Shown piece by piece: positions 25,114 to 34,229 of a stretch of DNA of 64,000 nucleotides. The notes under the pieces were generated by a model that saw nothing but the letters and a program-made list of their open reading frames with translations, was not told where the DNA came from and searched no databases. Source of the stretch: Streptomyces nigrescens (GTDB taxonomy: Bacteria; Actinomycetota; Actinomycetes; Streptomycetales; Streptomycetaceae); the NCBI GenBank assembly GCA_024349765.1, contig AP026073.1, forward strand, positions 7,564,001-7,628,000, written 5' to 3'. Position numbers and translations under genes: made by a program. How positions within the stretch are numbered: position 1 is the first letter of the stretch; each line of letters starts with the position of its first letter.

Positions 25114-26742
25114 ATGCACGGCGCACCCCACAGACCCGGCAGCGGACAACCAGGCACGCCCGGCGCACCCCACGGGCCGGCCGGCGGCGCGGCACCGGAG
25201 GGCCCCGCGGGCGCCGGCCGGCGCGGCAAGTGGTGGCCCCTGACCGCCATCACCCTCGGCAACTTCCTGCTGCTGGTCGACGTGACGATCGTGAACACCG
25301 CGCTGCCCCGGATAGCCGACGGCCTGGGCGCCTCCTTCACCTCGCTCCAGTGGGTGCTGGACGTCTACGCGCTGGCGCTGGCCGCGCTGCTGATGGTCGC
25401 CGGCTCGGCGGCCGACCTCTTCGGGCGGCGCCGGCTGTACGTGGCGGGGCTGGCCCTGTTCGCGCTCGCCTCGCTGGCCTGCGGGCTGGCGCCGGGCCCG
25501 GGCGTGCTGATCGCGGCGCGTGCCGTGCAGGGCGTGGGCGCGGCGGCGATGTTCGCCACCAACACCCCGCTGCTGATGGCCTGTTACCGGGGCCGGGACC
25601 GCGGTGTGGCGTTCGGCGTCTGGGGCGGCACCAGCGGTGCCGCGGCCGCGATCGGTCCCGTCCTGGGCGGGCTGCTCACGGAGTACGCCGACTGGCGGGC
25701 GATCTTCCTGGTCAATCTGCCGCTGACCGCGGTCGCGGTGGTGATCACGCTGCGCCGGGTCCCCGAGTCCTACGGCGACCCCTCCCGGTCCCGTACGGAC
25801 GCGGCCGGAGGGTCCCCGGTCGCCCGGATCGACTGGCCGGGCGCGGCGTCCTTCACGGTGTGCGCGGGCGCGTTGACGTACGGGCTGATCCGCGGCGGGG
25901 AACGCGGCTGGTCGGAGGCCGGGACGCTGGGCTCGCTGGCGGTCGCGGCCCTGGCGCTGGTGGCGTTCCTCGTGATCGAACGGCGGGTGCGCCGGCCGCT
26001 GCTCGACCTGGGCCTGCTGCGCCGGCCGTCGTTCGCGACGCTGATGGCGGCGGCGCTCCTGCTGCAGGCGGCGGCGTTCCCGTACCTGACGTTCGTGGGG
26101 CTGTGGGTGCAGAACATCCTGGGGCTGAGCCCGGTGCGGGCGGGTCTCGCGGTGACGCCGATGGCGGTGATGTCGTTGCTGGTCGGCGCGCTGGGCGGCC
26201 GTCACCTGCAGCGGATGGCGCCCCAACTGCCGGTCGGGCTCGGCCTGTTGCTGACCGGCGCGGGTGCCCTGCTGCACCGGGTGCTGCTGGATGCCGGCGC
26301 CGGCTGGGCGACGCTGGTGCCCGGTCTCGCGGTGAGCGGGGTGGGCATCGGGATGGCGATGCCGGTGCTGGTGTCGGCGGCGCTCGGCGCGGCACCGCCC
26401 TGGCGCGCGGGCATGGCCAGCGGCGCGGTCAACACCTTCCGCCAGCTCGGCTACGCCCTGGGCATCGCGGTCCTCGGCACCGTTTTCGCCGACGCGCTGC
26501 ACGGCGTACGCGGGTCCGCCGCGCATCCGGCCGTCTCCCGTCAGGCCGTCAACGCCGCCTACCTGTCCGGGCTGAGGGACATCGTGGCGATCTCGGGGCT
26601 GGTGGCGGTGGCGGCCGGTGTGCTGGTGCTGGCGGTCGTACGGCGGCGCGCGGGTGACGGCGCGGACGGGAGCGGGCCCGGGGACAGGAGCGGCCGCGCT
26701 CGTGCGGCGGAGGCCGTCGGGCCCGCACCGGCGGATCGGTAG
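25114..26742 (+). CDS. MFS drug exporter, DHA2 (EmrB/QacA) type
   Basis: 542-residue proton-driven exporter with about 14 membrane segments. Motifs: LLLVDVTIVNTALPRIADGL in helix 1, GSAADLFGRRRLYVAGL (motif A) and GVWGGTSGAAAAIGPVLGGLL (motif C, antiporter signature). A Pro/Gly-rich cytoplasmic N-terminus of about 35 residues precedes helix 1. The ATG at 25114 follows GGAAAGAGGAAACC. Divergent from the Lrp regulator. Substrate not predictable from sequence. The stop lies in a weak 14-bp direct repeat (gcggatc). Confidence 0.92.
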   Translation: MHGAPHRPGSGQPGTPGAPHGPAGGAAPEGPAGAGRRGKWWPLTAITLGNFLLLVDVTIVNTALPRIADGLGASFTSLQWVLDVYALALAALLMVAGSAADLFGRRRLYVAGLALFALASLACGLAPGPGVLIAARAVQGVGAAAMFATNTPLLMACYRGRDRGVAFGVWGGTSGAAAAIGPVLGGLLTEYADWRAIFLVNLPLTAVAVVITLRRVPESYGDPSRSRTDAAGGSPVARIDWPGAASFTVCAGALTYGLIRGGERGWSEAGTLGSLAVAALALVAFLVIERRVRRPLLDLGLLRRPSFATLMAAALLLQAAAFPYLTFVGLWVQNILGLSPVRAGLAVTPMAVMSLLVGALGGRHLQRMAPQLPVGLGLLLTGAGALLHRVLLDAGAGWATLVPGLAVSGVGIGMAMPVLVSAALGAAPPWRAGMASGAVNTFRQLGYALGIAVLGTVFADALHGVRGSAAHPAVSRQAVNAAYLSGLRDIVAISGLVAVAAGVLVLAVVRRRAGDGADGSGPGDRSGRARAAEAVGPAPADR

Positions 26743-26911
26743 GGGCGGATCAGGGGAGATTTCCGGGTTCCCGGTGTCGGTCCACTACGGGGTGGCCCGG
26801 ACCGGACCCGGAGAGCGGCGGTGCCTCGTTTCGTCCACGCGGCCGAGGAATCGGCGGCGGACGGGCCGGATGCTGGAACCGGCCCGCCGACGGAACGAAA
26901 GGACGACGCCC

Positions 26912-27367
26912 ATGGCCGCCCGGCATTTACACCCCGAGACCTCCTCCCCCGCCACCCTGCCCTCCGTGAGCGGGCAACCGCGCGCCCTGGCGGCGCTCCG
27001 CCGGGCGACGTTGCTCGTCGGCGGCTATCTCGGCCTCAGCGTCCTCACCCTCGCGGCCGTCGTCGCCCTGCGCGATGACGCCGCGGTGGTGAACGACGCC
27101 GTCTGGGTGCGCACCGTCATCGTCGTCGCCAGTGCGGTGGTGATGTTCGTCTCCGCCCGCCGTGCGGCCCGGGGTTCCCGCCCGGCGTACCGCCGCGTGC
27201 GGATCCTCTCCGGCGTGATGCTGGTGGCCATCGCGGTGATCATCGCGATCCCCGGTTCCTTCCCGCTGTGGCTGAAGGTCGAGCAGGGGGTCTGCGGGAT
27301 CGCCCTGCTCGGCGTCGCACTGATCGTCAACGGCCGGCAGGTGCGGTCGTCGTTCGCCGCGACGTGA
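26912..27367 (+). CDS. Small integral membrane protein
   Basis: 151 residues with four predicted membrane helices: ATLLVGGYLGLSVLTLAAVV, WVRTVIVVASAVVMFVSA, VRILSGVMLVAIAVIIAIPG and a last one around QGVCGIALLGVALIVNG. Loops are short and basic on the inside (RRAARGSRPAYRRVR). ATG at 26912 preceded by GAAAGGACG. I do not recognise a characterised family. Its last codons and stop are the first unit of a 29-bp tandem array. Confidence 0.75.
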   Translation: MAARHLHPETSSPATLPSVSGQPRALAALRRATLLVGGYLGLSVLTLAAVVALRDDAAVVNDAVWVRTVIVVASAVVMFVSARRAARGSRPAYRRVRILSGVMLVAIAVIIAIPGSFPLWLKVEQGVCGIALLGVALIVNGRQVRSSFAAT

Positions 27368-27458
27368 TGCGCGAGGCGTCGTGCGCCGCCATGTGATGCG
27401 CCGGTGGTCGTGCGCCGCGCCGTGACGCGCCGGTCGTCGTGCGCCGCGGGATGAGGCG
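27348..27458 (+). repeat. 29-bp tandem repeats starting in the last codons of the membrane-protein gene
   Basis: Units at 27348-27376 (containing the real TGA), 27377-27405, 27406-27434 and a partial copy 27435-27458. Each has the core cgtcgtgcgccgc followed by gtgatgcgcc, so TGA is repeated downstream at the same place in units 2 and 3. Confidence 0.9.
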
Positions 27459-27549
27459 TTGCCGCGCCTCCAAGACGACTCTCTGACCTCCCCCCACATT
27501 CCTTAGCCCTGGCTGGGGTTGAGCATCTGGCGCGGCGTACCGTACCCGG

Positions 27550-28515
27550 GTGACTCTCGATGATCTGCGCGCCTTCGTGGCGGTCTGCGAGGCGGGCAAT
27601 CTCAGCGCCGTCGCCCGTGATCTGGGCTGCACCCAGTCGGCCGTCAGCCAGCGCATCAAGCGCCTGGAACGCGAGACGGGCATCAGGCTCCTGGAACGCC
27701 GGCCGCGCGGGGTCGCCCCCACCCAGGCCGGCCGGATCCTCCAGCGCGCCGCGGCGGACGGCCTGAGCGGGCTCGACCTGGCGCTACGGCAACTCCGCGA
27801 TCTACGGGCGGGCGACGGCGGCACCGTACGGGTCACCACCGGCGCGACGACCGTACGGCACTTCATGTCCGAGGCCGTGGTCGCCTTCCGCGGCCGCCAT
27901 CCGCACGTCAACCTGGAGTTCCGGACGGAGAGTTCGAGCCGCCGCTGCTTCGAGGCGGTGGTGGACGGCGACTCCGAACTGGCCTGGATCACGCTCGGTC
28001 CACCGGTGCGCGGCATCGAGCAGCATCCGGTGATCGGGCTGCCGTGGGTGCTCGCCGTACGCAGCGATGATCCGCTGGCCGCGCGGGAGCGGATCGAGCC
28101 GGAGGAACTGGCCGGCATCCGGCACATACGGCTGCCGGAGAACTCCACCTCCCGGATGCGGCTCGACGGGCACCTCAGCCATCGACTCGACGGGGACCTC
28201 GGCCATCGGGAGCCGCCGCACGGGGAAGGCTCCGGCGCCGTGCCGCCGCCGAGCACCACCAGCGTCGCCGACTGGGACACCGCCCTGCTGCTGGCCGAAC
28301 TCGGCGTCGGCCCCGCGGTCGTCCCCCGGCCCCCGGGCCTCGGGGCCACCGCCCACCCGTCCCTGCGGCTGGTCCCGATCCCCGCGCTGCCGCCGCTCGC
28401 CACCGGGTGGGCGGTGCGTCAGTGGGACGCCCTGAGCCCGGCGACGGTGGCGTTCGCGGAGACCGTCACGGCGTGTCTGGGGCGGCCCGCACCACCGGTT
28501 CCTGGATCTCCGTGA
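27550..28515 (+). CDS. LysR-family transcriptional regulator
   Basis: 321-residue LysR-type regulator. The winged helix is at the very N-terminus (TLDDLRAFVAVCEAGNLSAV then ARDLGCTQSAVSQRIKRLE), followed by the linker helix and a periplasmic-binding-like effector domain (about 90-315). GTG start at 27550. A Gly/His/Pro-rich insert (about 200-235, HLSHRLDGDLGHREPPHGEG) in the effector domain is unusual. Its 3' end overlaps that of the MerR gene by 50 bp in convergent orientation. No divergent target gene. Confidence 0.9.
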   Translation: MTLDDLRAFVAVCEAGNLSAVARDLGCTQSAVSQRIKRLERETGIRLLERRPRGVAPTQAGRILQRAAADGLSGLDLALRQLRDLRAGDGGTVRVTTGATTVRHFMSEAVVAFRGRHPHVNLEFRTESSSRRCFEAVVDGDSELAWITLGPPVRGIEQHPVIGLPWVLAVRSDDPLAARERIEPEELAGIRHIRLPENSTSRMRLDGHLSHRLDGDLGHREPPHGEGSGAVPPPSTTSVADWDTALLLAELGVGPAVVPRPPGLGATAHPSLRLVPIPALPPLATGWAVRQWDALSPATVAFAETVTACLGRPAPPVPGSP

Positions 28516-29386
28516 CCCACTTCTCCTGGTCCGGCGGGCACTCCAGATAGAGCTCGCGGGCGTACCCGGCGGAGCGGTAGCCGTTCGCGTCGATCCAGTG
28601 CGCCAGGTTCTGCGCGGTGGGCAGGATGCGGCTCATCGGCCCGCGGTGCACCACCGTGGCGGCGCACTCCAGCCCGGGCAGCGCGACCACGTCGAAGCCG
28701 AGGCCGGTCGCGGTGGGGGTGCCGGTGGCCGGGGCACCCGTCCCGCCGCACCGCGCCCCGGCCCTGGTCAGCGCCTCGGCGGTGACCGTCAGCCCGGCGT
28801 GCACGACGACGGCGCCGGGCCCCGGCTCGTCCCCCGCCGCGCTCCCCCGCACGTCCTCGTAGTACGCCAGGCCCGGGCCGGCCGGGGTGACGCCGGCCGC
28901 CTCCAGGTGCGCGCACAGCTCGGCGTAGAGCGGCTGGATCACCGGGCCGATGTCCTCGGGCCCGTAGCCGGCGGCGATCCCGCTCAGTTCCGCGAGCAGT
29001 ACCGTTCCGGTCGGTTTGACCACCACATCGTCGGCAGACATGTGTCCCTCACTCTCGATGGACCGGAGCCTCGCCTCGACCTGCGCCAGCCGTTCGCCGG
29101 CCGCCGCCAGCGTCGCCGCCAGCTCCGCCCGGCGCAGCCGCAGCATGCCGCGCAGTTCCGGCACGCTGACCTCCTCGGCCAGGATCGCGCCCACCTGCTG
29201 GAGGCTGAATCCGAGGTCCTTGAGCGCGATGATCCGGTTGAGCCGGGCGAGCTGGGCGGCTTCGTAGAAGCGGTAGCCGGTGACGGGGTCGGTACGCGCC
29301 GGGCACAGCAGCCCGATCGCGTCGTAGTGGCGCAGCATGCGCGCCGACACGCGGCCGTACTGGGCGAAATCTCCGATGCTGAACAT
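28466..29386 (-). CDS. MerR-family regulator with GyrI-like effector domain
   Basis: 306 residues. The MerR winged helix begins FSIGDFAQYGRVSARMLRHY, followed by a dimerising coiled coil (about 75-115) and a C-terminal GyrI/BmrR-like ligand domain (about 120-290), the architecture of multidrug-responsive activators. The start is the ATG at 29386; an upstream ATG (29443) would precede the MerR domain by 19 unrelated residues. Upstream on the minus strand, TTGACA (29421-29416) and the inverted repeat GTGGAAAGCACTCCAC suggest an autoregulated promoter. No neighbouring exporter identifies the ligand. Confidence 0.88.
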   Translation of the reverse strand: MFSIGDFAQYGRVSARMLRHYDAIGLLCPARTDPVTGYRFYEAAQLARLNRIIALKDLGFSLQQVGAILAEEVSVPELRGMLRLRRAELAATLAAAGERLAQVEARLRSIESEGHMSADDVVVKPTGTVLLAELSGIAAGYGPEDIGPVIQPLYAELCAHLEAAGVTPAGPGLAYYEDVRGSAAGDEPGPGAVVVHAGLTVTAEALTRAGARCGGTGAPATGTPTATGLGFDVVALPGLECAATVVHRGPMSRILPTAQNLAHWIDANGYRSAGYARELYLECPPDQEKWVTEIQEPVVRAAPDTP

Positions 29387-29397
29387 GACGCCTTCCA

Positions 29398-29421
29398 GTG
29401 GAGTGCTTTCCACAGTGTCAA
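29398..29421 (-). promoter_or_regulatory. Putative MerR promoter/operator
   Basis: On the minus strand TTGACA (29421-29416) is followed by an inverted repeat with arms GTGGA and TCCAC around AAGCAC (29413-29398), about 12 bp before the start codon. The rest of the 339-bp divergent spacer (29387-29725) holds only the short palindrome TGACGCGTCA (29601-29610). Confidence 0.35.
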
Positions 29422-29725
29422 GGTCAAGAGCCGTGGTCCACACGATGGGGGACGGTGGTGTTCCACCCTGCCGGGTGCGCGGAACGGGCCGGCGGCGGCC
29501 CGGACGAGCGGCGGTTCGCCCGGATCCACCGCGTCACTCCCGCCCCACAATCGGCCACCGGGCGGCAGCATCGCGTCAAGTAGGGTCCACAACTCGTCAA
29601 TGACGCGTCAGCGTCCGGCGGAGGGGCCCGTTCCCCGGGCATAGCGTCGGCAGAGCCGAGCCCCGGCATACGCATCGTCATCCACCGGTCCGGGGCCGCC
29701 GATGTCCTGTTCGAGGAGCAACGCC

Positions 29726-30121
29726 GTGTCCCACCATCTCTACGCGGAAGATCCCGAGCCCTCCGATCGCGTCCCGGCCGGGCCTCTGTTCGTCCCCGTC
29801 CGGTCGGGCCCCGCGGGCTGTACGGCCCGCCTGTTCCGCACCCCGCTCGGCGGGCGTACCGCCGTCGGCTTCACCTCGGCCCAACGCCTCGCCGCGGCCC
29901 TCGGCGGCGGCCAGCCGTGGGTCAGGCTCTCCGAGCCGGCCCTGCGGGCGCTGGCCGAGCCCGTCGGGGCGACGGCCCTGACCGTCGATCCCCGCCTCAC
30001 CCCGGAGGCCCCCCGCGCCACCCTGGCCCCGGGCGCACCACGCGTGCCCCAGGCGGCCCGGGCGGCGGGCGCCTCGCACCTGGCCCGGGCGTCCCGTACG
30101 CCGCACCTTCGGGCCGTCTGA
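29726..30121 (+). CDS. SAV_915 family protein
   Basis: 131-residue small protein of a Streptomyces-specific family with no known function. The core (about 5-95) includes AGPLFVPVRSGPAGCTARLF and GGRTAVGFTSAQRLAAALG, resembling an SseB-type fold; the last 35 residues are Ala/Pro/Arg-rich and low complexity. The GTG at 29726 follows GAGGAGC. It lies 14 bp ahead of the decarboxylase gene on the same strand, so the two form an operon. The family name is from memory of Streptomyces annotation. Confidence 0.7.
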   Translation: MSHHLYAEDPEPSDRVPAGPLFVPVRSGPAGCTARLFRTPLGGRTAVGFTSAQRLAAALGGGQPWVRLSEPALRALAEPVGATALTVDPRLTPEAPRATLAPGAPRVPQAARAAGASHLARASRTPHLRAV

Positions 30122-30135
30122 GAGGGGCGAACACC

Positions 30136-31596
30136 ATGAGCCACAGCACCCTGCCCCGCACCGCCCAGGAGCCCGGTGGACCGGCGCCGTCCGCGGCCGC
30201 CGATCCCCTCACCGCACCGGCCCCGACGCCGTCTCCCGCACCGGCCCCCGCCGCCCACCTGGGGGCCCCGCTGCCGGATCCGCTCCCCGCCGCGCCGCCC
30301 GACCCGCTCTCCGTCTGGCCCGCCTCCACGTTGCCGCACGGCCCCGGTGACCTCACCCTCGGCGGCGTCCCGCTGACCGAACTGGCCGACCGCTTCGGCA
30401 CCCCCGCCTACGTATTGGACGAGGACGAGGTGCGCCGGCGCTGCCGCGCCTACCTCCGGGCCTTCCCCGACGCCGACGTCTACTACGCGGCCAAGGCATT
30501 CCTGTGCCGCGCCATGATCCACTGGGTGCACGAAGAGGGCCTCGGCCTGGACGTCTGCTCCGCGGGCGAACTGGAACTCGCCGTCACCACCGGCTTTCCG
30601 CCCGGGCGGATGGTGCTGCACGGCAACGCCAAGAGCCCGGCGGACCTCCGGGCCGCGCTCCGGCTCGGCGTCGGGCGGATCGTCATCGACTCCACCTCCG
30701 AGATCGCCCGGCTGGCCGCCGCGGTCCCGGCCGGCACCCGCCAGAAGGTGCTGATCCGGGTCGTCCCGGGAATCGCCGCGGGCGGTCACGCCAAGGTCCG
30801 CACCGGGACCGACGACCAGAAGTTCGGACTGTCGATCGCGGACGGCTCCGCGCAGCACGCCGTCACCCGGGTCCTCGGCCAGCCGCGCCTCGAACTCACC
30901 GGTCTGCACTGCCACTTGGGCTCCCAGATCACCGCCGCCAAGCCGTATCTGTCGGCCGTACGGCGGCTGGTCGGCCTGCTGGCGCGGATCCGCGAGCAGC
31001 ACGGCATCACCCTGCCCGAGCTGGACCTCGGCGGCGGACACGGCGTGGCCTACCGGCCCGGCGAGCCCGCCCTCGACATCGCCGCGCTCGGCGCCCGGAT
31101 CCGCGCGGAGCTGGTGCGCGGCTGTGCGGCGGCCGGCCTGCCGGTGCCCCGGCTCGCCGTCGAACCGGGCCGCGCGATCATCGGCCCGTCCGGTGTCGTC
31201 CTCTACCGGGTGCTGTCCGTCAAGCGCACCGGGACGCACACCTTCGTGGCGGTGGACGGCGGGATGAGCGACAACCCGCGGCCCGCGCTGTACGGGGTGC
31301 GCTACGCGCCCCGGCTGGTCGGCCGGGCCTCGTCGGCCGCCCCGGAACGGGTCAGTGTCGTGGGCCGGCACTGCGAGGCCGGCGACATACTGGCCGCCGA
31401 CGCCCGGCTGCCCGGCGATCTCCGCCCCGGCGATCTGCTCGCCGTGCCCGTGGCCGGCGCGTACCACCTCTCCATGGCCTCCGGCTACAACCTCGTCGGC
31501 CGTCCCCCGGTCGTCGCGGTCACCTCGGGCACCGCCCGCCTCCTCGTCCGCCGCGAATCCCTGGCGGACATCCAGGAGCGCGACATCGGTCTGTGA
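30136..31596 (+). CDS. Diaminopimelate/ornithine-type PLP decarboxylase (LysA paralogue)
   Basis: 486-residue fold-III PLP decarboxylase. A Pro/Ala-rich extension (about 1-75) precedes the alanine-racemase-like barrel. The PLP lysine is in DADVYYAAKAFLCRAM, the barrel block is LTGLHCHLGSQITAAKPYL, a Gly-rich phosphate loop is LDLGGGHGVAYRPG, and the substrate-side Cys is in VVGRHCEAGDILA. This is the standard DAP decarboxylase pattern, but the operon context (SAV_915 protein, then GntR) is not lysine synthesis, so it may be a specialised decarboxylase. Its stop begins a 9-10-bp repeat array. Confidence 0.88.
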   Translation: MSHSTLPRTAQEPGGPAPSAAADPLTAPAPTPSPAPAPAAHLGAPLPDPLPAAPPDPLSVWPASTLPHGPGDLTLGGVPLTELADRFGTPAYVLDEDEVRRRCRAYLRAFPDADVYYAAKAFLCRAMIHWVHEEGLGLDVCSAGELELAVTTGFPPGRMVLHGNAKSPADLRAALRLGVGRIVIDSTSEIARLAAAVPAGTRQKVLIRVVPGIAAGGHAKVRTGTDDQKFGLSIADGSAQHAVTRVLGQPRLELTGLHCHLGSQITAAKPYLSAVRRLVGLLARIREQHGITLPELDLGGGHGVAYRPGEPALDIAALGARIRAELVRGCAAAGLPVPRLAVEPGRAIIGPSGVVLYRVLSVKRTGTHTFVAVDGGMSDNPRPALYGVRYAPRLVGRASSAAPERVSVVGRHCEAGDILAADARLPGDLRPGDLLAVPVAGAYHLSMASGYNLVGRPPVVAVTSGTARLLVRRESLADIQERDIGL

Positions 31597-31647
31597 GGTC
31601 TGTCAGGTCAGACAGGTCTGACAGGTCTGTGAGGCCGTGAGGTCTGG
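31588..31647 (+). repeat. 9-10-bp tandem repeats starting with the last codon and stop of the decarboxylase
   Basis: The gene ends GGT CTG TGA G, and this GGTCTGTGAG unit is repeated with variants (gtctgtcag, gtcagacag, gtctgacag, gtctgtgag, gccgtgag, gtctgg) for about 60 bp. Confidence 0.85.
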
Positions 31648-31678
31648 CCGACTGCCGCTCGCTCTCCGCACGCAACCG

Positions 31679-31716
31679 GGTCCGTGGGCTCCGGGATCTC
31701 CCCGGGCCCACGGACC
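31679..31716 (+). terminator. Long hairpin ending the decarboxylase operon
   Basis: GGTCCGTGGGC (31679-31689) and CCGGG (31691-31695) pair with CCCGG (31701-31705) and GCCCACGGACC (31706-31716); the only irregularity is a bulged T. A 16-bp stem with a 5-nt loop. Confidence 0.75.
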
Positions 31717-31856
31717 ACCCACTACCACTCCCACTTGCATGTACTATGAACCCATATTTGTAGGATGACTGGGCAACCGGGCCGACCGGACAACCGAGCA
31801 CGCCACTGAGCGGGCGGTCGCGGCCCGGCCGGGCAACGGGAAGGCACGGGCACGGC

Positions 31857-32588
31857 ATGGCACTGCAGGCGGCGGGACGGCGATCCCTCGTGGACACCGT
31901 GGTCGACGCGCTGCGGGCCCAGCTGACGGCCGGGGAGTGGCCGGTCGGCTCGCGGATCCCCACCGAGCACGCGCTCGCCGAGCAGTTGCAGGTGGGCCGC
32001 AACACCGTGCGCGAGGCCGTCCGGGTGCTCGCGCACGCCGGCATGCTGCGCTCGCGGCAGGGCGAGGGCACCTTCGTCGTCTCCACCGCGGACCCGGGCG
32101 ACATCCTGCGCGGGGTCCGGCGGGCCGGGATCCGCGACGTCCTGGAACTACGGATCGCCCTGGAGGCGGAGGCCGCCCGGCTGGCCGCGCTCCGCCATCG
32201 ACCGGACGACCTGGAGCGGATGCGCGCGGCCCTGGACGCCCAGGCCGAGCTGACGGACCCGTCCGGGCAGCCCGGCTCCGGCAGCCTGGAGCTCTACGCC
32301 GATCACGACATCGCCTTCCACCAGGCCGTCGTCGACGCCGCCCACAACACCGCGCTGACCGCGACCTACGGCTGGTTCAGCAGCTCCGTACGGGAGGCAC
32401 TGGTCAGCGCGCTGGACGACCAGGCGATGCCGAAGATCGTGCACGGCGACCACCGCGCCGTCCTGGACGCGATCGCCGCGGGCGACCCGGACGCCGCGGA
32501 GCGGGCCACCCGCGACCTGCTGGAGAAACCGAAACGGGCCGTGGAAGCCCTGCTCGGCGAGCCCCCCACAGCCACCCCGCCCCACTGA
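31857..32588 (+). CDS. GntR-family (FadR subfamily) regulator
   Basis: 243 residues. The GntR winged helix (about 10-75) reads LVDTVVDALRAQLTAGEWPV and RIPTEHALAEQLQVGRNTVREAVR, followed by the all-helical FCD domain (about 95-225) with its metal-site pattern DHDIAFHQAVVDAAHN and HGDHRAVLDAI. These bind small organic acids through a metal. It is followed 97 bp later by a CynX/NimT-type transporter, its likely target. The upstream spacer has a possible -10 (TAGGAT, 31762-31767) in unusually AT-rich sequence. Confidence 0.9.
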   Translation: MALQAAGRRSLVDTVVDALRAQLTAGEWPVGSRIPTEHALAEQLQVGRNTVREAVRVLAHAGMLRSRQGEGTFVVSTADPGDILRGVRRAGIRDVLELRIALEAEAARLAALRHRPDDLERMRAALDAQAELTDPSGQPGSGSLELYADHDIAFHQAVVDAAHNTALTATYGWFSSSVREALVSALDDQAMPKIVHGDHRAVLDAIAAGDPDAAERATRDLLEKPKRAVEALLGEPPTATPPH

Positions 32589-32685
32589 CCCCGGCTCCGG
32601 GCTCCCTCCCCTTCTCCCTTCTCTCCCTTCCGTCCCTGCTCTCTCTTCTCTCCGTCTTCCGTAACGCTTGGCGAGGTACGTACGC

Positions 32686-33999
32686 ATGTCAGGACCCCGA
32701 CCCGCTGCTCCGTTGAGCCCGGACGCCCGGCTGATCGACGCCGAGGAGGATCTCGTCGCGGCACCGGCGGTCGTCGCGGCGCGGCGCCGGCTGCGGACCG
32801 TTCACCCGGCGCTCGTGCTGGCCGGGATCGTGCTCGCCGCGCTCAACATGCGGGCGGCGCTCGCCGGGGTGTCACCGCTGCTCGGGGAGATCGGCAGGCA
32901 CTTCCATCTGCCCGCCACGGTCAGCAGCCTGGTCACCACCATCCCGCTGATCTTCATGGGGCTGGGCTCGGTCGTCGCCCCCGTACTGGCCCGGCGCTGG
33001 GGCACCGAGACCGTGCTCTGCGGGGCGCTGGTGACGCTGTGCGGCGGCATCGTGCTGCGGATCGCGCCGCCGGTGGTCGCGCTGTTCGCCGGCTGCGCGG
33101 TGGTCGGCGCGGCCATCGCCCTGCTGAACGTGCTGATGCCCGGCCTGATCAAGCGGGACTTCCCGGACCGCGCCGCCGGGATGACGGCGCTGTACTCGAC
33201 CGCGATGATCCTCGGCGCGACCGTCTCCGCCGCCACGGCCGTACCGCTGGAGAGCGCGCTCGGCGGCTGGCAGGGGTCGCTGGTCTCCTGGGCGCTGCTG
33301 GCCGCCGTCGCCGCGGTGGTCTGGGTTCCCCAGGCGGTGCTGGCGCGGCGCGGCACCCGGCACGGCACCGCCGCGGCCACGCCCGCGCACCAGGTCGAGC
33401 GCGGCCCGAGGCTCGCCCGCTCGCCGCTCGCCTGGCAGGTCACGCTGTTCATGGGCTCGCAGTCGCTGATCGCGTACGTGGTCATCGCCTGGATGCCGAC
33501 GATCTTCACCGACCACGGGATGGGCAAGGGCGAAGCGGGGCTGGTCTTCGCGTTCAGCACGCTGCTGCAGATGGCCGGTTCGTTCGTGGTGCCGATGCTG
33601 GCGGGGCGGATGCGGCGGCAGCGGCTGCTGGGAGTGGCGGTGTCCGCACTGATGGCCTGCGGCGTCGCCGGACTGCTCACGGCGCCGGTGGCGGGCGCCT
33701 GGCTGTGGGCGGCGCTGCTCGGCGTGGGGCAGGGCGGCGCACTGGGGCTGGCCCTGACGATGATGGTGCTGCGCTCCGGCGACGCCCATACGGCCGCCCG
33801 CCTCTCCGGCATGGCGCAGACCGGCGGCTACCTCCTCGCCGCCGCCGGTCCGCTCGCCCTCGGCGCCGTCCACCAGACGACCAACGGCTGGACCGTCCCC
33901 CTCCTCCTGCTGCTCACCGTCTGCGCAGCCCTGGCGCTCCTCGCCCTGGGCGCCGGCCGGGACCGCCGGATCGGGGACGCGGCGACGCACACGGCCTGA
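32686..33999 (+). CDS. MFS transporter, CynX/NimT family
   Basis: 437 residues, about 12 membrane segments. The first helix block, LAALNMRAALAGVSPLLGEI, and ALLNVLMPGLIKRDFPDRAAGMTALYS in the N-half are characteristic of CynX/NimT (cyanate or nitroimidazole) transporters. ATG at 32686 follows GCGAGGTACG. Directly downstream of the GntR regulator, as is common for this pair in Streptomyces. Substrate unknown. The 230-bp spacer after it carries three 18-22-bp repeats of a gcgtgcctggccgggg core (about 34030-34093). Confidence 0.9.
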   Translation: MSGPRPAAPLSPDARLIDAEEDLVAAPAVVAARRRLRTVHPALVLAGIVLAALNMRAALAGVSPLLGEIGRHFHLPATVSSLVTTIPLIFMGLGSVVAPVLARRWGTETVLCGALVTLCGGIVLRIAPPVVALFAGCAVVGAAIALLNVLMPGLIKRDFPDRAAGMTALYSTAMILGATVSAATAVPLESALGGWQGSLVSWALLAAVAAVVWVPQAVLARRGTRHGTAAATPAHQVERGPRLARSPLAWQVTLFMGSQSLIAYVVIAWMPTIFTDHGMGKGEAGLVFAFSTLLQMAGSFVVPMLAGRMRRQRLLGVAVSALMACGVAGLLTAPVAGAWLWAALLGVGQGGALGLALTMMVLRSGDAHTAARLSGMAQTGGYLLAAAGPLALGAVHQTTNGWTVPLLLLLTVCAALALLALGAGRDRRIGDAATHTA

Positions 34000-34029
34000 G
34001 GGCGGGCGCCGCGCAGGACCGGCGGGGGC

Positions 34030-34093
34030 CGCGTGCCTGGCCGGGGCCCGCGTACCTTGGCCGGGGCGCGCGTGCCTGGCCGGGGCCCCGGGG
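34030..34093. repeat. Three tandem repeats of a gcctggccggggc core
   Basis: Near-identical units ccgcgtgcctggccggggcc, cgcgtaccttggccggggc and gcgcgtgcctggccggggcc lie between the transporter and the MltG-like gene. Confidence 0.8.
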
Positions 34094-34229
34094 TGCGACG
34101 GCGGAACGGGCCGGTGGCGAGGCCCGTCGTGTGGGCGGGCGATGGCGGGACGGTGAACGATCTCCCTCGTTGGCAACGATCCGGGGGTGGCCGCCCGGGG
34201 GCTCGGGGGGTGTGGCTTACCGTGCCCCC

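Noticed and set aside
24994-25114. Operator formed by TCGGTT...ACC inverted copies between Lrp and MFS genes
   Set aside because: The two halves have different internal spacing and only about nine matching bases, so chance is not excluded.
27348-27458. CRISPR-like repeat array
   Set aside because: The 29-bp repeats are directly adjacent with no unique spacers and begin inside a coding sequence.
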